Below are positions 1 through 11,788 of a stretch of DNA of 64,000 nucleotides, piece after piece. A model generated the notes under the pieces. The model made no database searches. It saw nothing but the letters and a program-made list of their open reading frames with translations, and was not told where the DNA came from. Every line of letters begins with the position of its first letter. The stretch's first letter is position 1. The position numbers and the translations under genes were made by a program. Origin of the DNA: Zonotrichia leucophrys gambelii. Lineage: Eukaryota > Chordata > Aves > Passeriformes > Passerellidae. Location: assembly GCF_028769735.1 (NCBI RefSeq), contig NC_088170.1:65449085-65513084 (forward strand). Reading direction: 5' to 3'.

Positions 1-3000
1 AATTTGCAGTCAGGGGAGAGGAAGAGAAGTGCCAGAATTTGCTCTCACCCAAGCTTCATCACACCTGTTACCACCCAGGAGCAGTTGCTGGGGCAAAATT
101 ACACATCTACAAATCACTGTGTTCCTCTGCTCTTCCTTCGTCCTGTGCAGAGTCCTCTGCACTGCAAGGAAGGCAGTGCCAGACCCCAGTTTGCCTTGGA
201 GCTTGATCCCAGGAGAGCTCAGGGAACTGCTCTGAGAGGTTTCAGCACCTTGAGGTGCTCCATCCACATTCTCATGGCCAACTGTCCATGGCACATGGAC
301 ATTCTCATTGCTGTCTCCTCCCAGAGCTCCTTGCAGCTGTGCTGTCTCCCTCATCCACTGCCAGTACCAGTACTGGGCCAGAAAATCCCTGAGTTTGTGC
401 TACATATAAGGAGAGACAAAGAGCCATCACCTGCTGGTGTTATAGCTCCACACGTCTGTGCACTGCTGTGGGATGCTGTAGAAACAATGGCAAAAAACAG
501 AATATAGAACCCACATAATCAAGCCAGTTGCACCAAGCTGTTTTCAGGGGCTCCTGTGAGCTGCTCTGTCTATAAAGCCCCTGCCATAGCCCAGATCTCT
601 TTGCACAGCATGTGTTTTGCTGGTTGGTGTGCACCAGCTGTGCGTATGCTAAGCAGGAAGATCCCAAAAGCCAGCAGCCCTGCAAGCCCCCTCCTCCCAG
701 GCAGCCACGGCGTATAAATACAGCCACTCAGACCTTGTTTGTGCTGGAAGACAAGGCTCCCTGCAGACAATTTATTGCAGCCTTCCCAGGGTGGCCCCCT
801 GCTCTGCTCACCCGGGGGAAGGTGTAATAAATTGCCTGCGGGGAGGCTGTGCTCCTCAGAGGCTCTTTAGAGATATGAGAAACTTCTGTCCAGTCAGAAG
901 ATTTACTCGTGTGAAAACCGACCTTTGCTTGAGGAAGGGAACTAATGGGGCTCTGCTACTTAGCACACAGCTCTGAGCTAAGCCATCCATTACACACACA
1001 TTTTAATAGCAGTCTGGCTCTTGAGTCCCATAACATCATTTCTGTTTTCTGCTTAACTAGGAATATATTTGTATAAGTGAGCTGTGTTGAGAGAAGGGGA
1101 TAAGTTGTTTTTCCTTTCCATTCAGCTACCCGAGGGGGCAGAAAAAGCAGCATTCCGAAAATTTGTTGTTTTGAGCCACATTTTGAATGTGTTGATGCTG
1201 GCAGCATTGTCTTGTCTAATTTTGGGAAGCATTTAGACTGCATGATAGGTACCATGCAGAAATGATGGATTCTGTCAGTGTAGGATTTGTAGCTAATTTG
1301 GATCAAGCTGCAGTAGCTGTCTCAGTGCCTACACACGGATGCTCTGACTGGGTCAAAGTCATGCAGACATTGTTTCTGTTTTCACTGCAATTTATGTACT
1401 CATACCTTGCACCAGTGGGTGTGATGGGCTGTCATCAGTGCACAACAAGAATGTCTGCTATGAGAGGTCCCATCACCGTGGCATTGACCAAGGCCTGAGT
1501 CAGTAAATAAATGACCCTCATGCCAGCTTTGACAGACAAATGCTTCCTTCATGTGCTGCTGACAACTCGTGGGACAGCTGGAGCGATTTCTATTCCTAAA
1601 ATGGTCCAAAATCCTCAGATAAAAGATGCTCTCTAGATGCTGAGGGGTGGTGTTATGTGAGACAGCGCACCCAGCAAGTTACCTCTAATAGCCAAGATGT
1701 GACTCCTGGCAATGACCAAAGAGCAGGAAAGGGCTGTGCTGATGCTCAAGAGATTGAGGGACAATTCCTCTGGTGACTGAGGGAAAAGAGGAGGAAGGCA
1801 GTGTGCTGCTGTGATCCAGTCACGGCCCTCACCTCACATCTGGGACAGATAAGCGCATCGCTCCAAGGCAAGGGGAGCTGCAACAGCTTTTGTATAAAAC
1901 CACATCTTTTTGTGGAAATACGCACTTCTGCAAGCCAAGCCAAGCTCCAGGGGACATTGCAGTGGTGGAGCAATTTACAGACTATGTTGAGCTGGATTGC
2001 TGCTTTTATAGCCTGGGTGGGATGGGTTCCCCATGTGGGTAGGGGCCAGAGGACTTACAATACTCAGATCAGTGCCTTTGCCTAATGCTGTAACCAAATA
2101 TGAGGGAGGAAAGTACCTGCACTACCACCTTGATTCCTTCCCTATATTCATACTGGAGCACTTGGTGTTTTGCAAAGACTCCCAGGATATACAGCCTGGA
2201 AGAGATGAAGAGACTTGGTCTATATATATTCCAAAGCAGATCTCTAAGTGTTTTGTACATGGAGAAGATGAGGCATAGGAATGAGCAAATATCCCCAAAG
2301 CACGTGGTTTTCCAGGAATTCAATGGGCCAACATTTTAGAAGCACCAAGAAAAACTGATTTACAGAAGGTAAAGATGCAGACAACTTCATAATATAGTGC
2401 AGCTGGTGAGAGAGGGGACAGGCTCAGGTTAAAAAATATCCACAGCTTTTTATTTTGTTAGCTTGGTTCCCTGTATTTCTGGAATCAAATTCACCTCCAG
2501 TGTTGTAGTTTCCCCTGTAACGAGGTAAAAGTTTACGAAGGTCTGTCTCTCTTGCTGCCTCCTGTCCCCTGTATACCAATCCCAGGTGCTGGATGTGGTG
2601 GGGCTTGAGCACAGGAGACATGACATGGTATCCAAAGCAAAATCAATGCAGAAGGAGAGGTTTTAGCTGATTTTCATTCCTGACTGATTGCTTAACAGGA
2701 CAACTATTTAGCATGAGCATTGTCTGCTTCTAAGTGGCAGAACATGAAAGTGTGTAGCCATGACTATTAGCAAACAGAGCTGGAACATAAAAGGAGCTGT
2801 GCAGCCTGTGCTGGTCAGAATACTCATTTAGCATGAGACACTGGACATAATGACATCTGCATTTAAGTCCATTATACCAACACATACGATTTTTCTTTTC
2901 CTGGTTAACAAATGGCCTCATATTTTTCACATTATCCTCTGAGGTTCTGAATGACGTGGTGAGGGATAATGAGCCAGACCTCAGCATGGATGAGGCAGAA

Positions 3001-6000
3001 AAGTGGTGTTCTCCTTTACCCATTCCTTGTAATAATGAAATAAGGGGTCGCCCACTGAGAGGGTTACTGATCTCTGCTGACAGCTCTGTCCTGCATCCCA
3101 ACCAGATTAGAGTCAGCCAGCTGGGAAAGATGTGAATAGAAGTTTTTGGATTAGCTGGCTCCCACCAGACTCAAACTCCACAAGAATGAGGATGATATCA
3201 CTGCCTCAGGAAAGATAGACACCTGAAGTAGACAAGACATCCATTTGCTGTGGTCATGTTTTGAAATACCATTGTGTTGAAGATCACAGTGAAATATTTT
3301 TACCATTTGACAGGTTCTGCTTGGAAGTAAACACATAGCCTGTGCTCTCAAATGCTATGACAGTCTATCTGCCCAGTCAGCAACTCAACTGCAGAGAGCC
3401 TGGTCCCTGCTAGGTGATAGATGGCCAAGTTCAGGCTGACAGGATATGTCTAGGGTTGAGTGTTAGAGACAATGCTAAATATTTTGTATTTGACAGTTTC
3501 TTTTGGTGTATGGAGATCAGGAGTGCTGCTCATTTTTTCTCTCACCATGCACACCAGCATCCCACCAGCTCAGGTGCTTGGCAGTCCTGAATTCCTCTAT
3601 TCCTATTGCAAGGACAGAGCACTAGTGTTCAAATACCCTCCCAACACTGCTGAATTTTCCCACCAGCACACACATACACACCTGGGTTCACAAAGACCAG
3701 CAGCAGCAGTAAGGGATTCTCCTTCTCCTGAAGAACCACTTATCAAACTGCTGAGTCCAGGACCCAGTCAGGCATTTCTCTGAGCCATGACTCAGAGGTG
3801 GGTGAGCCTGTGTGTAATGCAGGGGAGAAACTGTGATAGTACCAGTTTCTCCTCACCCAAGGATCAGGAGTTTCCACAAGCACCACTGTGAGGCTGTGCT
3901 TGGGTGGTTATGATGGGAATTGCCATTCATCACAGCTTCAGGGGGCTCAAGCTGTCTCAGAGAAAGTTGTCAGTTAACCAATGCTTAACAGAGAGCAATC
4001 TGATCAGTATGAGACATGTCCTCACAGCTAAAAAGCCTTAAACATTTCAGATGCAGCAGCTTCTGAAGTCTTCCAAGACACCTTCTGCAGTGCTCATTAT
4101 TATTTCCCTGCTGCTGAGAGGGAGCAGCTAAGATAGGCACTTTGTGTTCATTATCCAGCATAATATTCACTGGTCTATTTAATTAATGCTTAGAAAATGT
4201 ACTTGATGAATTACAAGTTACTGGGGGTGGGGAGGGAGGAGGAATGCAGAAATAGATTAACATTGGCTGATCTTTTAAATTTTCTCCAAAATTATTCCTT
4301 TGGTTTTACACTCCCCAAGTCTCATGGGGTGTTCCCCCTTCCTGCAGGCAGCTAATTTCTCACAGGCACAGTTGCTGGCTATCAAGGAATCTCTTGTAGG
4401 AGCTGCTGGAGGCAAAACTATTTGCTGAGTGTGTATTGCAAGAGATGCAGGTAGTGGAGCAGAGGTCTTGGACACATTGTATTGCCTATTTCCCTGTTCA
4501 ACCCATCCATTATATCCCAGGCACATCAGCTTCACATCACAGGAAGGAATGCTGCTCTCTGGGGAGTCCTCAAGAGAAATCTGAGAGTTGCCTCTCAAAA
4601 CTGATGAACTTGAAACACACCTTCAAAGGCTCCTAAGCTTAGCAGGCAAAACAGACAGAGGGGGGCAGAGAAGGGAGGGGTGTTTCCTAAGCCCAGCTCA
4701 AGAGTCCAAGCAGCTAAATGATTTTTCTGAAGGTCACAAAGGAAGCCTGTGTCCAAGTTGGGAATTCAACCCAGATTTTTGTTTGCTTGGTTCATTGCCT
4801 TAGCAGCTGGATGCTCCTGCCTGCCTCCTTCATCATTGACATTGGCCATTGTAAAGTGTGGGTTCCTTCACTGTGCTCATAAAAGATGGAAACAGGAGGA
4901 GATGGAACAGAAACTAGTCATGAGTGCAAAAACAAAAGTGTCTCCCTGCACTTTTTGTTGTTACTGCACCAACTGTGAATTCAGGGTAATCTACTCCAGT
5001 TCAGGTTTTCTGAGCTTGCCACACAGAAAATCCCACAAGAATTCCCTCTGCAAATCTGTTTTGCTTTAAGTAGCACCAGTTTCCTGGTGCACACATTCCA
5101 CATTTGTCTGGGTGCATGTGTGAGAGCCAGTAGCTTCCCAGCTCACTCTCCACGCTGGAGATCACTTGAGAATTGGGTTTTCTTTGTGAGATGAAGTATC
5201 ATGTGCAGGCTCTGTGCTCCCAGAGACTTAATTTTGTAGAGAAAACTATCTATGTCCATGTGGAAAGCCTTGGGAAAGCTCCCTGCAGCCGTAAGAAATG
5301 CAATATTGCCCTCTAGTGATGGTGAGAACGGCCGCGTTTGAGCTGCTGGAACAAAAAGCTTTTGGGCTAACCTTCACTGGGATTCAAAATGGAAAAAATG
5401 TTCTCGTTTTCTTCTGACCTTGGAATAAGAAAACCTTCCACCATAACCTGGAGAGCAGTGGTAGCAGTGATAAGAAGGTTGTTCAAGAACCACAGAATGT
5501 GTCAAATTACCATTATTCTCCATTAATACAGCAGATGGGAAGGCAGCTGCACTGGATCTAAAGAGTGGATCTAGTAAGAAAGTTCCTTTTTTCATGCATC
5601 AATTTTTGCATTTTTAAAGCCAAGTATTTTCTTTATTTGCAAAGAGGCCACTTTAAGGACAGGAGGTGAAACTACGAAAACCAGAAAAAAATAAGAAAAA
5701 GTTTAATCTTTGTGCTCCATCATCACTACATTCAAATGTTTTTGATGTTTTGTGGGTTTGATTGGTTGTTGGTGTTTTCTTGGGGTTTATTTTATTTTAC
5801 CCAGGCTTTATTTTTATTTCTCTTCTGAAGGGGGAGAAGGAAGGGTAATACAGACAGGAGCCCTTCAGCAGATGAACAAAATGTTTCTCTCACTCTAATA
5901 AGCAAAGAGTTGGTTCTGCCTGTCAGGAAATAGTGTTTTGAGGAGCCTTCAGGAGACATTTAGGAGCACTACAAAGCTTTGACCTCTGCCCCTAAGAAGG

Positions 6001-7329
6001 CTGCATTTAAGGCCCTGGACTCTGTAGATATCTGGATGTGGACAATCCCTTCAGTACTTGTGTGAAGCCCCAGGAGTGTCTGCAGGTCTGTCTGCTCCCA
6101 GACAGCAGGGTCAGGGAGTGGGGTTTCTCTGTAACTGGACCCTGCATGTCAACCCAGATTTCTAAGGAATTTGGGTGTTTAAAAGTCCCTGGTGCAGACA
6201 TCATTTCCCTGGCACCTTCCCTATTCTAATTGCCTCTGACAAGGCACGATAGCACTGGAATTTATGTATGGAATGTTGCTGTCACTGCAGTGCAATTTGA
6301 AGATCACTATCAAACAGCATGATGATCTATTTAATTTTCCTTACCTAAAACATTAAGTCAATGCAAAATTCACCTTAACATTCACTGAACATAGCCAGGC
6401 TTTCTCTGTTACTACAGGAAAACACAACATACCCCTATGGAATGATCAGTCATTAATATTGACAGTATCCAGAGCGTTTTTTCACCCCCCCAAAAAAAAG
6501 ATCTCAAGGTAGAATTAAGGACAGGAGTCAATTCTCACAAAGCTCTCATTAAGTTTATTGCCAAAGCATCAACCTTCGGAGCAGGCAGGACATGGAGTAC
6601 TGAATAAATTCACACATATCATGGGCTTTCAACATAATTGCAAATATTTGGGGCAATAAGCCAATGCAAATGAGTGGGCTTTTCTGACACTGAGGGTTTG
6701 AGCTTTCTCCTGAGTTCTGAGAAATCACTTCAGCTCAAAAAAAATTAGATTATGATCATTCCCTGTCATCCTTAACATTGTTATTCATGGTACTAGTAAA
6801 CTGTGCAAGGTTAGTAACTACTGTCTTATCATGAGACCATAGATATAATATGTAAAGAAGTCTTTATAAAATTTGCTTTATGCAGAACTGAAGGGGACAG
6901 GGAAGGAATCCAAAAGTGCATTTTTATAGATGAATATTTTACAAGATGCAGATTAACAGCACAGAATTGTTGTGATGAGTGAAGGAGTGATGAAGAAATG
7001 CTGATGGTGAAAATGTGATGGCAAATAAAGGTGAAGCTTACAAGAAAACAGAATAATGTTTTATTTTAAGTCTGAAAACAAAAAAAAAAAGTGATTGTTT
7101 AGAACCTAAATTATCCACTTGGTGATCCAGTTCCTTTGGTATGGCTGAGGTGATGGTGACTGATCACGCCCTGGAGTGTGCACGAGCCTCCTTCATCACC
7201 TCAGCCTGGTGTAAGAGAAGAAAGTTCATTTTTAGCACATTCATCATTACTCCATTGACCACATTTTTCATTTATAATAAGTTTTGCCCTAGTTCCCTTA
7301 TGTCTCACCCCTCTTGCTTTCCCTTTCAG
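1..7329 (+). other. FRMD4A: 3' part of the large intron upstream of the first visible exon
   Basis: No coding block with splice borders and FERM-like content was found here. The short open frames on both strands have no recognisable protein content. The stretch is mostly unique-looking, mildly AT-rich DNA with short poly(A) runs (around 6490 and 7079-7090). A promoter-like or LTR-like patch lies at about 550-840 and is listed separately. The intron ends in a pyrimidine-rich acceptor, tttccctttcag, at 7318-7329. The preceding exon must end in a codon with two bases used, because exon 7330 begins with the third base of a split codon. Confidence 0.7.
713..831 (+). promoter_or_regulatory. TATA-box-like site with a nearby AATAAA signal
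   Basis: A strong TATA-type word, TATAAATA, sits at 713-720 in a locally GC-rich setting (ccacggcg just before it). An AATAAA poly(A) word follows at 826-831, about 110 bp downstream. That spacing is what an LTR U3-R boundary would show, but no TG...CA ends or target-site duplication were found. It could equally be a chance match or a cryptic intronic promoter. Confidence 0.2.
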
Positions 7330-7414
7330 GTTCTACATTGAAAGCATCTCCTATCTGAAGGACAATGCCACCATCGAGCTGTTCTTCTTGAACGCCAAGT
7401 CCTGCATCTACAAG
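7330..7414 (+). CDS. FRMD4A: FRMD4A coding exon a: start of FERM F2 lobe
   Basis: This 85-bp exon has an AG acceptor at 7328-7329 and a GT donor (gtgaga) at 7415. It begins with the last base of a split codon (AG|G, Arg expected) and then encodes 28 residues, starting FYIESISYLKDN and ending LNAKSCIYK. In FRMD4A this is the junction between the F1 ubiquitin-like lobe and the all-helical F2 (FERM_M) lobe, about residues 100 to 128 by recall. The exon ends on a codon boundary (phase 0), matching the next exon. The F2 lobe is part of the cloverleaf module used for membrane and partner binding at the cell cortex. Confidence 0.93.
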
Positions 7415-7503
7415 GTGAGAACTTGGGGAGCTCAGAGTGGGCTGAGACACCTGGATCTGAATTTCCTGCCCCAAAATTTACACTGGTCACACCCAGATAC
7501 AAC

Positions 7504-7548
7504 CTTCTTCTCCTTCTCCTCCTCCTTCTCCTTCTCCTCCTCCTCCTC
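7504..7548 (+). repeat. Polypyrimidine CTT/CTC microsatellite
   Basis: A run made almost only of C and T in CTT and CTC/CCT triplets spans about 45 bp, 90 bp downstream of the exon a donor. Read on the minus strand it gives spurious poly-Glu/Lys or poly-Arg frames, which are not genes. The pure purine/pyrimidine strand bias makes it a possible triplex (H-DNA) former and a likely length-variable locus. Confidence 0.85.
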
Positions 7549-7739
7549 ACACATTCCCTCCTCTGAGACTCCTCTGTCTCCAGCTGCCACCGCACTTGGA
7601 AGCAGCTTTCCTGTCAGAGAGTGGTTCTGAGGTAAAACAGCCCTGGAAGTAACTCTTGTGGCTGGAAGGAGGAAATCGGCACTGCCAAAATTATAAACTG
7701 GCTTGTATTTAGAAGGAAATGTCTGGGTTTGTGTTAAAA

Positions 7740-7830
7740 ACGCGCTCTGGGCCGAGCGGCTGCCGTGAGGGTTTCGGGCCCGCAGAGGGCGGCAGTGCGG
7801 CGCGGGCGCCATCTTCGGGGACAGCGGTGT
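7740..7830. other. Small CpG-rich patch with a YY1-like word
   Basis: About 90 bp with many CG dinucleotides interrupts otherwise ordinary intron sequence. It contains GCCATCTT (7808-7815), the core of the YY1 consensus that is common near TATA-less promoters. It directly abuts the CR1 fragment that follows. Either it is a remnant of a GC-rich inserted element or a small regulatory patch; the sequence alone does not decide. Confidence 0.35.
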
Positions 7831-7860
7831 GTATGAGGGGGAGAGGGAACGATGGAGTGG

Positions 7861-8212
7861 CCTCGGTTGGAAAGGAACAGAGCAAGGATCGTCCAGTCCA
7901 GCTCTTGGCTCTGCACGTATAAACCCCAAGAGTCCCACCATGTTCCTGAGAGTGTTGTCCAAAGGCATCTTGAACTCTGTCAGGCTCAGTGCTGTGACCA
8001 CTTCCCTGTTCCAGTGCCCAGGCATCCTCTGGGTGAAGCTTTTCCTGATATCCAACCGTGTGTCAGTTTCGTGTCACTCCCTCGGCATGTCACTATTCTC
8101 CAGATAAGAGTTCAATGCCTGTCCCTCCACTTCCCCTGGTGAGGATGTTGCAGATCGCCATGAGGTCTCCCCTCAGCCTCCTCTCCAGTCTGAGCCAGCT
8201 GAGTGACCTCCA
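7861..8212 (-). mobile_element. CR1 LINE fragment, 3' portion, antisense to the gene
   Basis: On the + strand this reads as the reverse complement of an avian CR1 3' region. Typical words appear in the right order: ggttggaaaggaacag, gtccagtccagctc, cttgaactctgtcagg, gctgtgaccacttccctg, ttcctgatatccaacc, and tgaggtctcccctcagcctcc. These match the CR1 subfamily common in Neoaves as I recall it. The copy is diverged by substitutions and small deletions and carries no intact frame. CR1 elements are typically 5'-truncated and lack target-site duplications, consistent with this copy. It is inert LINE debris in intron 1. Confidence 0.88.
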
Positions 8213-11200
8213 GTTGGTGGGACAGGAGGAGTTTATGGTTTTATGTGAGTGGGTAAAGGTGTCTGTGGGTATGCACCAAAGATCACCTTGCAGAGGAACA
8301 AGGCATGCGCTGAGAAACGTTTTTGTATGAGTGATTGCCCTCCCTGGTCCATCCTAGAAGACCAGGCTGCTGTCCCTGGCACTGCCCCTCAGAGCAGCCC
8401 CTTGCCAGGTACTCTGTGCCCGAGATAAGGCGTCCTGGCTTATCCACACCCTCAGCTTGGAGGGATGCCCACAGCAGAGGCATGAAGCTGATCCCTCTCA
8501 TGCCACAAACCAGCTGTACGTGGCAGGGTCTGGAAAATAAACCAGCCCCAGACCACGCTGCGGTGGAGATTGGCAGTGTGCAGACTCAGCCAGGTGGGCT
8601 GGATGTCTGGGACTGGGAGAGGTTTGTCAGCAGCTGGGATTCCCTGGGAGGATCCCTCCTACCTCCCTCTGTGCTGGCAGAGGCCATTCCTGTGACTCAC
8701 CTCCATCTGCCAGAGAGGAAGTGGTAGGAAAAGACAGATGTAGTCAGGGAGAGATTATTCCACCCTCCCACAACCCTCAGCACATTTGTCACCTGCTAAG
8801 CCAAGTAGATTACACCAAATCTGGAGCCTCACTTGACATTTATATGTCCTAAAATACATGGACACTAGCTTTGTATTTTCTAAAATGCAGGGCAGAAGCC
8901 AGAAAATTCCTTTTTTTCAGTGCCCAGGAACTAGGCAAGGCTGCTGAGCTGAGCTGTGCAGTGCTTTGCTCTCCAGCAAGGCTGCAATTAGATGTGCTTA
9001 GTCAGCCCTCTCCAGCAACAAGCTCAGTGAGCATCACGTTTTGGTTCCTGGGGAAAGTTCCTTTTTGAAGTACTGCCAGGAAAAGCTTACACTGTTGTTC
9101 TTTTTTTTGGAGGAAGCTTAATAAGAAAAAGAGGGGAACAAAATAAAGAAAACAAAGTGCCTACAGATCTAAGTGTGTCTATTTTAGTCTGACCTCTCCT
9201 GAAACCATTACTTTGCACATTCAAGCTGAGCATCTCTATCCAAAAATAGCCCTGCTGAAGTCCCACATGCAGATCCTTCCCCATTTGACTTCCAAGCACA
9301 GTAAGCCATGCTGTGCTATTGAAAAAGGCACTGAATTTGAAAGTTGGGTGCAAAGTGTCTGCTAAGGGCAAGCACCCAGCTTGGCAGATTGCTCTTAATG
9401 TAATGTTGTGGGGGATTTGGTGTCCAAGCACAGCCAGTGCTTGTCATTCCTGCAGCTAGCACATGATGTCACATGCTGCCAAAGCTTGAGAGCTTCCTTG
9501 TTGCACCAAAAGTTTCCTTAATGGACTTCCCATGGATACATCCACCCCTGGCTCCCCTGCAGCCCAGAAAGATAAATGTGTATGAAACAGGGAAAGGTCT
9601 GAGGTGCTAGCACAGGGTTAGGAAATAACACTGTAGATTTTCCAGACACACATCCTCAAACATCCCCTTGCTCAGGGTGGGAAAGAATAAAACTGAGGCC
9701 TAGTTTGAGGCTGCTGGTCACTGGGTTGCCTCCTGGCCATGTGTTGTGTGCTGTGCTCCTCTGCCTGTGCCCATTGCTTCACTCACCAACCCTGTTGAGT
9801 AGTGAGACATTCATGAGCCCACACACCCAAACCCTTGCACAGCACCAGCAAGCCACTTTTGTCAGAAAGGCCAAGCCACATTTGTACTACCAAAGCAGAC
9901 AGGGCTTGGCATCAGGCACTGTTCCTTGATCAGAGAGGCTGTTTAATGACTCGCACGTTCTGGCGTGGGTTTTGGCCTGTGCCAACTGGCTCTGCCTCAG
10001 GCAGAGTTCAAGGCACTGATCAAGGATGCACACCTGTTCCAAATAGGCAGCCCAGCGGTGGAAACCCCGTCTGGGGCTGGAGGAGACAGGGTGAGTGTTT
10101 AGTCATGAGCTCTTCTGCACCCCAGCTACCCTTGGGGCCATAGAATGGGCTCTGGCACACTCCACCTGCCAGTACAGACTTGCCATAGCATTGACACATG
10201 GTTGCACGGGCTGGTTTGTCCGTGCCATGCCTGATGCTCCCAGCCAGGAGGAAGAGCAGGTGCTCTGGTTCTACTCTGCATTGCCCTTTGCTATGGGATT
10301 GCCTGGTAGCCCCAGCCCAGCCCTGCCTGCAGCTGAATCCACCTCTTGCAGCAGCCGCTTCCCTTGGCACGGGCTCGTCACTGGCGCAGGTGCCTGCGTG
10401 ACTCAGGCAGCTCAGCTGAGAGGGGAAAGGCGTGTTTATCGCCCCTAGCAGAGCTGCCCTTCACTCCCCAAGGAGCTGTTATGAAAGAGGTGAACTTATT
10501 TTAAAAACCTGGCGCTAGTGAAAGCCGAGGACACCTGGATCTTATCCTGCGTTTTTGTTCCCTTTGTTTTTGATTTTGCCAGAGACAAGCCAATGCAGCA
10601 ATTGTGGCTTGTAAATGAGGTGTGGCCATGAGTTGGCTGGAACATGGATCACAGTAGTGATCTATATTTAGATCACTCATTTCTTGCCAGATGAAGTAAA
10701 ATATTAAAAACAGCAGCTTAAATAAATACAGCAGAAAAACCACTACAGGAATGAGCTGAACAGTGACCCAGTTTACTGGGCCATGTCCATAGGAGACAAT
10801 GTAGGAGTTTTAGTTGCAAAGTAGAGACCTAAACATTATCTCAGTAAAAGCCCACTGGCTTCCCAAAGGCAGGGACCAGGGAGTCAGAAATAGCATGCTT
10901 GGCCTCCAGAGTAATGCTTGTGCCTCCCATCTCAAGCATCTTTGATGCTTGGACTGCATTCTACACATTCAGTCAGAGCAGGGCCTGGCTCAGCAGAGGA
11001 ATCCTGAGAGGAGCTGTTGGAAACCATCAGTGTTCTTCATGTGACCATAGTGTCCAAGTAATACCCTCCAAGATTGCTTTCACCAGTGGCAGGATCCTAT
11101 AAAATGGAGAAGGAAGATCTACCAAAAGACTGCTCATTCTCAAACCACCCCCAGCTTCAGTGCTCTTGGGGGGTGAAAAGGACAAAACCAGGGCTCAAAT

Positions 11201-11731
11201 CCTGCAAGAGCAAATATGGTTCATTTTCCTGTGAGTTTACCTTTTGCAAGAGCCAGAGGAGTCCAGTGGGGGCTTTGATACCACCTCAGTGTGTTGAAAA
11301 CAAATTCTCATTCCCTGCTTCTGTGAGCCAAGGACAAAGCTGTGTTCCCTTGAACCATGGTCACATCTGAGGGCAAAAAAAATTTATATGCTGGACTGCT
11401 TTTCACTAAATCACACAAGAGAATAAAATGTACCCTGATCCTACCCCTTCCACCTGCCTTCTCCTCACTCCTCCCCCAGGAATCCCTTCATGCCACATCC
11501 AGTTATGCTTCATTAACCAGCACATTACACTGAATATTTGGCTTTTTCCGTATCTGAGTGGGCAGGTTCTCCCTCCCTTTTGTCTCCAGGAGCACAGGGA
11601 ATACTTTGAAGCCTAGCCAAGGGAGAAAACTGGCACTGCATGCTTCACCATGCAGTAGTCAGGAGGAGATGTATGTTCTTCTTATAGCAGCTCAACTCTC
11701 TTTTTCTTTCTTGTTTTCTTCACCTTTCAAG

Positions 11732-11788
11732 GAACTCATTGAGGTTGACAGTGAAGTGGTGTTTGAACTGGCTGCATACATCTTGCAG
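11732..11788 (+). CDS. FRMD4A: FRMD4A coding exon b: FERM F2 lobe helix
   Basis: This 57-bp exon lies between a pyrimidine-rich acceptor (tcacctttcaag) and a gtaagc donor. It encodes 19 complete residues, ELIEVDSEVVFELAAYILQ, in phase 0 on both sides. It forms an amphipathic helix of the F2 lobe, about residues 129 to 147. From memory the human protein differs only by conservative changes here (Asp for Glu, Ser for Ala). A longer open frame runs through the exon in the same direction (11558-12082), but only the 57 bp between the splice sites has FERM content. Confidence 0.93.

Larger units (their letters stand above)
7415..11731 (+). other. FRMD4A: Intron 1 of the window (4.3 kb)
   Basis: This intron lies between phase-0 borders. 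It contains a 45-bp pyrimidine tract (7504-7548), a small CpG-rich patch (about 7740-7830) and an antisense CR1 LINE fragment (7861-8212), each listed separately. The remainder (8213-11731) shows no coding block, RNA gene or clear repeat to me. Short open frames such as those between 8335 and 8727 or 10095 and 10448 have no family resemblance. Confidence 0.75.

Noticed and set aside
7432..8055. A 207-codon minus-strand open frame containing poly-Glu/Lys
   Set aside because: The acidic run is the translated CTT/CTC microsatellite and the rest crosses the CR1 fragment. No protein family resemblance.
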